This document shows, piece by piece, positions 1 through 4,660 of a stretch of DNA of 7,345 bases; positions within the stretch are counted from its first letter, which is position 1, and each line of letters starts with the position of its first letter. The stretch spans positions 1 through 7,345 of the forward strand of contig JAJZSM010000070.1 of the NCBI GenBank assembly GCA_021849765.1, in the 5' to 3' direction. Source of the stretch: Actinomycetes bacterium. GTDB lineage: Bacteria > Actinomycetota > Acidimicrobiia > Acidimicrobiales > RAAP-2. Both the position numbers and the translations under genes were made by a program. Under the pieces are notes generated by a model. That model was not told the origin of the DNA. It searched no databases and saw nothing but the letters and a program-made list of their open reading frames with translations.

Positions 1-1
1 G

Positions 2-1060
2 CTCACCCCGATCCGCCCCATCGGTGAGCGTATCGCGGTCTGGCACGAGCTCACGGGCAAGGAGATCGGCTTCGTGCGTCTCGACCTCGCCGAGGAGTAC
101 GACCGCTTCGAGGCGCTCTTGCGCGATCTCCAGCCCGACGCCATCGTGCACTTCGGCGAGCAGCGCGCCGCGCCGTATTCGATGCGTAACATCGCGGCGA
201 AGCGCTACACGGTCGACAACAACGTACGCGGCACGCACAACGTGCTCGCGGCGATCGCCGAGACGGGACAGGACATCGCGCTCGTCCACCTGGGCACGAT
301 GGGCGTCTACGGCTACGGCTGGTCGGGCTCGGCCCCCATCCCCGAGGGTTACCTGACGGTGAAGGTCCCCACACCCGACGGCGAGATCGATCGCGAGATC
401 CTGCACCCCGCGAACCCCGGCTCGGTGTACCACCTCACCAAGACCCTCGACCAGTTGCTCTTCGCCTTCTACACCTCGAACGACCAGATCCGCATCACCG
501 ACCTGCACCAGGGGATCGTCTGGGGAACCCAGACACCCCAGACGGCTCGCGACGAGCGCCTGATCAACCGCTTCGACTACGACGGTGACTACGGAACCGT
601 GCTCAACCGGTTCTTGATGCAGGCGGCAATCGGCCACCCGTTGACGGTCCACGGCACGGGCGGCCAGACCCGCGCCTTCATCCACATCCGTGACACGGTG
701 CGCTGTATCCAGATCGCCCTCGAGAACCCGCCTACGCGCGGCGAGAAGCCGAAGGTCTTCAACCAGGTGACCGAGACCTATCGCGTGCGCGACCTCGCGA
801 CGCTGATCTCCTCGATGACCAACGTCTCGGTCGCCAACCTGCCCAACCCCCGACGCGAGGCCGTGGAGAACGAACTCAACGTGAGTCGCGACCAGTTCCT
901 CGCGCTCGGGCTCAACCCCACGATGCTCTCCGAAGGACTCCTCGAGGAGATCCGCACTATCGCCGAGAAGTACCGGGATCGGGCCGACACGACCAAGATC
1001 ATCGCGCGTTCGACGTGGCGTAAAGGCATGGAGACCTCGCCGGACCTGGTCGAGCACTAG
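2..1060 (+). CDS. sqdB: UDP-sulfoquinovose synthase (SQD1/SqdB), 5'-truncated by the window edge
   Basis: Family enzymes convert UDP-glucose and sulfite to UDP-sulfoquinovose, the head-group donor for the sulfolipid SQDG, using bound NAD in an extended SDR fold. The frame is open from base 2, and its first residues (LTPI..I..RI..W..LTGK.I) match plant SQD1 after the Rossmann beta-alpha-beta. About 45-50 N-terminal residues, with the glycine-rich NAD motif, therefore lie upstream; the GTG at 74 is not a real start. Numbering from base 2: HFGEQRAAPYSM begins at residue 50; LGTMG carries the catalytic Thr99; the YHLTK motif gives Tyr143 and Lys147. Later SQD1-like blocks are RFDYD..YGT.LNRF, GHPLTV.G.GGQTR, IRDTV and VFNQ.TE. 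The Thr-to-Tyr spacing is about 7 residues longer than in Arabidopsis SQD1, from a loop insertion. An ordinary epimerase is unlikely given the HFGEQR and GQTR blocks. The next gene starts 36 bp downstream. A sulfolipid glycosyltransferase may lie upstream, outside the window. Confidence 0.93.
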   Translation, partial: LTPIRPIGERIAVWHELTGKEIGFVRLDLAEEYDRFEALLRDLQPDAIVHFGEQRAAPYSMRNIAAKRYTVDNNVRGTHNVLAAIAETGQDIALVHLGTMGVYGYGWSGSAPIPEGYLTVKVPTPDGEIDREILHPANPGSVYHLTKTLDQLLFAFYTSNDQIRITDLHQGIVWGTQTPQTARDERLINRFDYDGDYGTVLNRFLMQAAIGHPLTVHGTGGQTRAFIHIRDTVRCIQIALENPPTRGEKPKVFNQVTETYRVRDLATLISSMTNVSVANLPNPRREAVENELNVSRDQFLALGLNPTMLSEGLLEEIRTIAEKYRDRADTTKIIARSTWRKGMETSPDLVEH

Positions 1061-1061
1061 G

Positions 1062-1074
1062 CGGCGTGTCGCCG
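1062..1074 (+). other. short GC-rich hairpin after sqdB
   Basis: A 5-bp perfect stem (CGGCG / CGCCG) with a TGT loop begins two bases after the sqdB stop codon. There is no T-tract. It could weaken read-through into the next gene or be chance in GC-rich DNA. Confidence 0.2.
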
Positions 1075-1096
1075 GCGCACGTGTGAGACTCCGTCT

Positions 1097-1591
1097 ATGA
1101 GCAAACTCTACGAGTACGTGCGTCACCCCCGGGCCGACGAGTTGCGCGCCAGCCGGCCCGTCAAGACCGCGGACCTGCGACGCATCAAGCACCCGAACCC
1201 CGTGGTTCGTTTCAACGCCCGCTTCGGACTTCGCATCACACTCGTGATTGGCACCATGTGGGCGGCGTACATCTTCACGATCCTGGCGCTCCTCGCCCTG
1301 CCCTCGGCGATCAAGCAGGGCACGTACTTCGTCGTGGTGTGGCTCTCGAGCAGCTTCTTGCAGTTGGTCCTGTTGCCGATCATCATCGTCGGCCAGAACA
1401 TCCAGGCCGCGGCCGCCGACAAGCGTTCCGAGGAGACCTACAAGGACGCCGAAGCGGTGCTGAAGGAGTCCGAGGAGATCCAGAAGCACCTGCTCGCCCA
1501 GGACCAGGCGATCTCGGAGATCGTCGCGCGCCTCGAGCGGCTCTACACGCACTTCGGGGTGTCGGACGGCCCCGTTGACGCCTCGTCGTGA
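1097..1591 (+). CDS. two-helix membrane protein with C-terminal coiled coil (DUF1003-like topology)
   Basis: The 164-residue product has a basic cytoplasmic-looking N-terminus (about 1-45). Two hydrophobic helices follow, at about 46-69 and 77-99, then the motif VGQNIQAAAADKR at 98-110 and a charged, heptad-rich helix at about 107-152. Two helices followed by 'QN.QA..AD.R' and a coiled coil resembles DUF1003-type proteins and a common, uncharacterised actinobacterial membrane family; I assign no biochemical function. The helical tail probably lies in the cytoplasm and may oligomerise. The ATG at 1097 is chosen because it begins the conserved-looking sequence; no strong Shine-Dalgarno is visible. 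It lies 36 bp after sqdB, and its TGA overlaps the GTG start of the next small gene (GTGA, 1588-1591), so coupled translation is likely. Confidence 0.8.
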   Translation: MSKLYEYVRHPRADELRASRPVKTADLRRIKHPNPVVRFNARFGLRITLVIGTMWAAYIFTILALLALPSAIKQGTYFVVVWLSSSFLQLVLLPIIIVGQNIQAAAADKRSEETYKDAEAVLKESEEIQKHLLAQDQAISEIVARLERLYTHFGVSDGPVDASS

Positions 1592-1719
1592 CACTGCTGA
1601 CCACGACCACGCTGGTCAACCTGCACCGGGGCGCGGCACTACCGGCCGCGCGAGTCGTCGTGGTGCTGGTGCCCCTGGCGCTGCTCGCGATCTTCCTCTG
1701 GCTGCGCCGGCGGCCATGA
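1588..1719 (+). CDS. 43-residue single-helix membrane protein (small ORF)
   Basis: A GTG-started reading frame of 43 residues exactly fills the space between two better-supported genes. Its GTG overlaps the upstream TGA (GTGA at 1588), and its own TGA overlaps the downstream ATG (ATGA at 1716). The product has a Thr/Leu-rich N-terminus, a hydrophobic helix at about 20-39 (VVVVLVPLALLAIFLW in the core) and a terminal RRRP. By the positive-inside rule this predicts N-out, C-in insertion. The overlaps at both ends plus a clean membrane segment are the evidence for a real gene. I recognise no family. Neither neighbour's frame accounts for these 120-odd bases, apart from an N-terminal extension of the next gene that would bury its signal peptide. 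It may anchor or assist one of the adjacent membrane or secreted proteins. Confidence 0.62.
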   Translation: MTLLTTTTLVNLHRGAALPAARVVVVLVPLALLAIFLWLRRRP

Positions 1720-2228
1720 GGTCGCGGCGCGCGCGCCGGTTGCGGTGGTCGTCGGGTCTGCTCGCCACGGTATTCGTCCTGAGCGTCGCCCCATCGCTCG
1801 GCGCGTCGACGAACCCCGCATTGGCTAACGCCCGACTGACCCCCGGGGCGACGAATCCTGCGGTGACGCCGTCCACGATCCGCTCGACGATCTGCGTCGT
1901 GGGTTACACGAGTCGCATCCGGCCCGCGGAGTCCTACACCGAGGCGCTCAAGTTCCGTCAGCTCGACAGCGGCTACAACCTGCGCGGCGACACCCACGCG
2001 CGCGATTACGAGGAGGACCATCTGGTGCCCCTCGAGGTCGGCGGGAGTCCGAGCGCGGTCGCGAACCTGTGGCCCGAGCCGCGCCACCTCCTCTGGGGCG
2101 CGTCGCGCAAGGACCGCCTCGAGGGCGTGCTCCACGAACTGGTCTGTCGCGGGGTCGTGGCGCTGCGCGTCGCCCAGCGTGTCTTCGAGACCAACTGGAT
2201 CGCCGGGTATCGCCGCTACGTCGGGTAG
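1716..2228 (+). CDS. secreted HNH-like protein
   Basis: The 170-residue product starts at the ATG overlapping the previous stop. It has a textbook export signal: basic n-region (RSRRARRLR, 2-10), hydrophobic core at about 14-28, and a likely signal-peptidase site near the SLGA-S boundary (about residue 30). The mature part carries an HNH-like block: DYEEDHLVPLEVGG at 97-110 (Asp101, His102), NLWPEP at 117-122 (Asn117), then KD at 132-133 and a helical C-terminus with 'VCRG..AL..AQ'. This 'DHLVPLE.GG...NLWPEP....KD..E' arrangement is common in short exported bacterial proteins annotated as HNH endonuclease-like; the reaction has not been read from sequence here. Cys60 and Cys144 could form a disulfide outside the cytoplasm. 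The third metal-binding residue of a classical HNH is not obvious, so it may be a degenerate or non-nuclease relative. Its 3' end overlaps the convergent acyl-CoA dehydrogenase gene by 13 bp. Confidence 0.78.
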   Translation: MRSRRARRLRWSSGLLATVFVLSVAPSLGASTNPALANARLTPGATNPAVTPSTIRSTICVVGYTSRIRPAESYTEALKFRQLDSGYNLRGDTHARDYEEDHLVPLEVGGSPSAVANLWPEPRHLLWGASRKDRLEGVLHELVCRGVVALRVAQRVFETNWIAGYRRYVG

Positions 2229-3430
2229 TTAGCGAGCAGGTCCTTGGCGATCGCCACGACCTGCATCTCGTCGGTGCCGGCGTAGATGCGCAGCACCCGT
2301 GCGTCGCGGCTCAGTTGCTCGACGCGGTATTCGGTGACGTAGCCGTTGCCCCCGAAGACCTGGATGGCGTCGTCGGCCACCTGGCAGGCCGCTTGGGCGG
2401 CGTAGAGCTTCATCGCCGACGCCTCGGCCAGGCTCGCTACGACGCCGTCGTGGGAGCGTTCGAGGTGGGCGAAGATCATCTGACGCACGTTCTGGCGAGC
2501 GACCGCCATCTGGGCGAGTTTCAGCTGGACCAGCTGGAACTCGCCAATCGGTTGACCCCAGAGGGTTCGGGTACGGGCGTACTCGACGCTGAGGCGCAGG
2601 CACTCCTCGATCACCCCGAGGGCCATCGCCGCGACGCCGGCGCGCTCGGTGACGAAGTTGTCGCGCGCGCTCGCACGACCCCCGCCCTCGGGCGTCTCGG
2701 TCTCGCCGAGGAGCCGATCACGACCGACGCGCACGTCGCTCAAGAAGACATCGCCCGTGGGTGAGGCGTGCTGGCCCATCTTGCGCATGGGGGCCGACTG
2801 TTCGAGGCCCGCCATACCCCGATCGAGCACGAAGGTGAGTACCGGGCGCTCGCGCGGGTCTGTGCTCGAGCCGTCGTCTAGCTTGGCGTAGACGACGAGC
2901 GTGTCAGCGAACGGCCCGTTGGTGATCCACGTTTTCTGACCGTTGAGCACGTATTCGTCGCCGTCGTGGCGCGCCGAGGTGCGCATGCCGCCCAGAGCGT
3001 CCGAACCCGAGTCCGGCTCGGTGATGGCCCAGGCCCCGACCTTGTCGAGGGTGAGCAGGTCGCGACCCCACCGCTCCATCTGGGCTGGAGTTCCGAGACG
3101 GTTGATCGTGCCCGCCGCGAGTCCCGTGGAGACCCCGAGTGAGGTCACAAGTCCTGGACTGACCCGGCAGAATTCGATGGTCGCGAGGACGCTCGGTGCC
3201 GGGTCACCCGAGCCCGGCGGGCGTTCACCGCCACGCTTGCGCGCGAGGGCGCGCTCGAAGGACTCCGCGGCCGCCTCGCGCAACCCGAAGGTCCGATAAA
3301 ACGCGCGCAACACCTCGTAGGGTGCGTCGCCCTCGTGCTCGAGCCCGTCGAGGCGCGGGCGGACCTCGGTGTCGACGAAGCGGCGCACCGCGTCGATGAT
3401 GGCCCGATGCTCATCGGACCACTCGTACAT
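2216..3430 (-). CDS. acyl-CoA dehydrogenase
   Basis: This 404-residue FAD flavoenzyme oxidises an acyl-CoA to its 2,3-enoyl-CoA and passes electrons to ETF. Landmarks are AWAITEPDSGSD at 133-144 and NGQKTWITNG at 163-172 (flavin and substrate loops), the ARTRTLWGQPIGEFQ signature at 285-299, and FGGNGY at 359-364. The medium-chain catalytic position ('IYEGT') here reads IYAGT with Ala384. Glu262 in TERAGVA aligns with Glu254 of isovaleryl-CoA dehydrogenase and Glu261 of long-chain enzymes, so the base is probably on helix G. Residues about 51-80 are charged and Gly/Pro-rich, lacking the usual 'PEEYGG'-type segment. The start (MYEWSDEHR) is the ATG in a TGATG overlap with the upstream gene. 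The frame could extend to 3493, but only through that gene's coding sequence. Substrate unknown; branched-chain or longer acyl-CoA is an inference from the glutamate position. Confidence 0.92.
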   Translation of the reverse strand: MYEWSDEHRAIIDAVRRFVDTEVRPRLDGLEHEGDAPYEVLRAFYRTFGLREAAAESFERALARKRGGERPPGSGDPAPSVLATIEFCRVSPGLVTSLGVSTGLAAGTINRLGTPAQMERWGRDLLTLDKVGAWAITEPDSGSDALGGMRTSARHDGDEYVLNGQKTWITNGPFADTLVVYAKLDDGSSTDPRERPVLTFVLDRGMAGLEQSAPMRKMGQHASPTGDVFLSDVRVGRDRLLGETETPEGGGRASARDNFVTERAGVAAMALGVIEECLRLSVEYARTRTLWGQPIGEFQLVQLKLAQMAVARQNVRQMIFAHLERSHDGVVASLAEASAMKLYAAQAACQVADDAIQVFGGNGYVTEYRVEQLSRDARVLRIYAGTDEMQVVAIAKDLLANYPT

Positions 3431-3996
3431 CAGAAGTCCCGACTGACCAACTTCAAGGTGTTGCGGTCGGTGTGCATGATGATGGTCGGCCACTTCTTGT
3501 GCTCGATGACCGAGGTCTCGTCATAGGAGTAGGTGTCGTCCGTGACGGTGACCGTCACGTCGAAGCGGGTGGTCTTGGCGATGTCGTCGAGGTACTTGTT
3601 CGACAGGATGCCGTAGGTGTTGGACCCGAGGACAGCCTCGAGTTGGAAGGTGGTGGCGTCGGCTTCAGCCGTGCCGCCGGCGATCAAGGTCGAGGCCCGC
3701 GGAATCATGAAACAGCGCATGACCTGCTTGGCGGCGGCGTCCCACATCCAGTAGCCGATCTCGGTGTGGAAGGGGTTGTCCTGGCCCGCACGGTAGGCCG
3801 ACATGCGGTAGTCGAGTCCGTAGAGGTGCTGTTCACCGTTGTCCACCGGTCCGAAGGGCTTGAAGAGGACCGACTCGCGGAACGGTGTCTCTTCGATCTT
3901 GCCGTCTTCGTTGTGGTACGAGACGTCCAGCCCGTCCCATCCCGACTCCCACGTGCCCACGAGTCCGCCGAGCGGACCCCACTCTTCGTACGCCAT
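3430..3996 (-). CDS. nitrobindin-like heme-binding beta-barrel protein (FABP-like)
   Basis: The 188-residue product opens with GPLGGLVGTWES (7-18), close to the 'L..L.GTWEG' opening of nitrobindin/THAP4-type barrels. It continues with alternating strands, FHTEIGYWMWD at 76-86, IPRAS..IAGG at 98-108 and a C-terminal TIIMHTDRNTLKLVS at 171-185. His175 in that last strand is the candidate heme ligand. Family members are small cytosolic ten-stranded barrels that bind ferric heme, with proposed roles in nitric oxide or peroxynitrite chemistry; many bacterial relatives of this sub-type are uncharacterised. No signal peptide is visible. A strong Shine-Dalgarno precedes the ATG. The stop overlaps the acyl-CoA dehydrogenase start (TGATG), so equimolar co-expression is likely. 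A non-heme lipocalin/fatty-acid-binding role is the main alternative and would suit the acyl-CoA neighbour. Confidence 0.75.
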   Translation of the reverse strand: MAYEEWGPLGGLVGTWESGWDGLDVSYHNEDGKIEETPFRESVLFKPFGPVDNGEQHLYGLDYRMSAYRAGQDNPFHTEIGYWMWDAAAKQVMRCFMIPRASTLIAGGTAEADATTFQLEAVLGSNTYGILSNKYLDDIAKTTRFDVTVTVTDDTYSYDETSVIEHKKWPTIIMHTDRNTLKLVSRDF

Positions 3997-3998
3997 AG

Positions 3999-4005
3999 TT
4001 CCTCC
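3999..4005 (-). promoter_or_regulatory. strong Shine-Dalgarno for the nitrobindin-like gene
   Basis: On the minus strand GGAGGAA ends two bases before the ATG at 3996; counted from GGAGG the spacing is 4 nt, slightly short. It is the best ribosome site of this operon and fixes the start. The 27-bp gap to the upstream DUF2510 gene holds little else. Confidence 0.7.
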
Positions 4006-4023
4006 GGTTCGTCCGTCGTCATA

Positions 4024-4608
4024 CTATGTGCCAGCGCCCGCCGAGCCAATCCGGCGTGCTTGGAGTTCCCCCAGGTTCGAGACCTGGACGAAGGCGATGA
4101 ACGCCGGGACAACGGCGAGCCAGGGCTGGGCGTGGATCTGGAAGACGACCAGGGCGAGCAGGACTGCTTCGCCGAGCAGGCGTCGTTGGGCGAGTACGGG
4201 GCCATGCAGCCGTCTGTTCACGAGTGCACTGACGTAGAGCACGTTGACGGCGGGGATCAGCGCCAGCGCGAGCGTCCCGCCGAGGGTCCGAGCCGCCACG
4301 GCGTAGAGCACGGTCGCGAGCAGCAGGAGCGTCACCGCCAGGTCCGAGGCGCTGAGCGCGAACCACCGGGGCGCCGGTTCGGCGGTGCCGGGCCAGTGGG
4401 CGAGCGTGCTCGCGAGTAGGCCGAGACCGGCGAAGAAGGCGACGACGCCGACGCGGGTGACCCGTCGCAGTGCGACGCCACCCCCCACGACGTCGATGGT
4501 CGAGGTGGCTTCGCCGAAGGGTCGCGTCACCCCTGTCCACTCGTGGCCGTTCCAGACCCGCCAGGACCGCGAACCGCCCGGGTCGGGGTACCACCCCGGG
4601 GGCACCAT
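4024..4608 (-). CDS. DUF2510-domain multi-pass membrane protein
   Basis: The 194-residue product begins with a DUF2510 module, PPGWYPDPGG..SWRVWNGHEWTG (residues 3-26), a short Trp/Gly-rich motif found mostly in actinobacterial membrane proteins and of unknown function. Hydrophobic segments follow at about 50-72, 84-106, 108-129 and 146-176; the last is long enough for one or two passes. The C-terminus is short and polar. The ATG at 4608 places the DUF2510 motif at the very N-terminus, as is usual. In-frame GTG codons at 4617 and 4629 are possible alternatives, and none has a convincing Shine-Dalgarno. Upstream extension beyond 4629 would run into the divergent aldehyde dehydrogenase gene. 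It is probably the first gene of the minus-strand operon, 27 bp before the nitrobindin-like gene. No specific function can be assigned. Confidence 0.8.
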   Translation of the reverse strand: MVPPGWYPDPGGSRSWRVWNGHEWTGVTRPFGEATSTIDVVGGGVALRRVTRVGVVAFFAGLGLLASTLAHWPGTAEPAPRWFALSASDLAVTLLLLATVLYAVAARTLGGTLALALIPAVNVLYVSALVNRRLHGPVLAQRRLLGEAVLLALVVFQIHAQPWLAVVPAFIAFVQVSNLGELQARRIGSAGAGT

Positions 4609-4612
4609 CTGG

Positions 4613-4640
4613 TTCACCGTCGGGGACACGGGGATAGTCT
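4613..4640 (+). promoter_or_regulatory. candidate promoter for the aldehyde dehydrogenase gene
   Basis: In the 52-bp divergent intergenic region, TTCACC (4613-4618) and TAGTCT (4635-4640) are separated by 16 bp. This resembles a sigma-70-type -35/-10 pair, with the -10 matching the actinobacterial TAnnnT pattern. It lies just upstream of the Shine-Dalgarno. It partly overlaps the possible GTG starts of the divergent DUF2510 gene, so the two transcripts may interfere. Confidence 0.35.
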
Positions 4641-4645
4641 CCCAT

Positions 4646-4654
4646 AGGAGGGGG
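4646..4654 (+). promoter_or_regulatory. Shine-Dalgarno setting the aldehyde dehydrogenase start
   Basis: AGGAGGGGG lies about 9 nt (from GGAGG) before the in-frame GTG at 4661. This supports that start over the far upstream ATG of the same open frame. The GGAG also pairs with CTCC at 4639-4642 around a CATA loop, so a small 4-bp hairpin could partly mask the site if the transcript starts early enough. Confidence 0.65.
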
Positions 4655-4660
4655 TGGCGA

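Noticed and set aside
74..76. GTG at 74 as the start of the sulfolipid synthase
   Set aside because: The frame is open to the window edge and residues before it match SQD1, so the gene begins upstream of the window.
1575..1715. N-terminal extension of the secreted HNH-like protein
   Set aside because: It would start at TTG and place about 47 Gly/Arg/Ala-rich residues ahead of a clear signal peptide. The small membrane-protein frame explains this stretch better.
2069..2764. 231-codon plus-strand frame running through the dehydrogenase gene
   Set aside because: It is antisense to well-conserved dehydrogenase motifs and its translation matches no family I know.
3431..3493. 21-residue N-terminal extension of the acyl-CoA dehydrogenase, with a His-rich MADHHHAHRPQH start
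   Set aside because: It lies entirely inside the upstream barrel gene in another frame. The TGATG-coupled ATG at 3430 begins the usual dehydrogenase N-terminal helix.
3472..4419. 315-codon plus-strand frame over the barrel and DUF2510 genes
   Set aside because: It covers two minus-strand genes that have domain evidence and a good Shine-Dalgarno; the translation is a charge-rich shadow.
4385..4660. N-terminal extension of the aldehyde dehydrogenase across the DUF2510 gene
   Set aside because: It is low-complexity and antisense to the DUF2510 gene. The Shine-Dalgarno at 4646-4654 supports the GTG at 4661.
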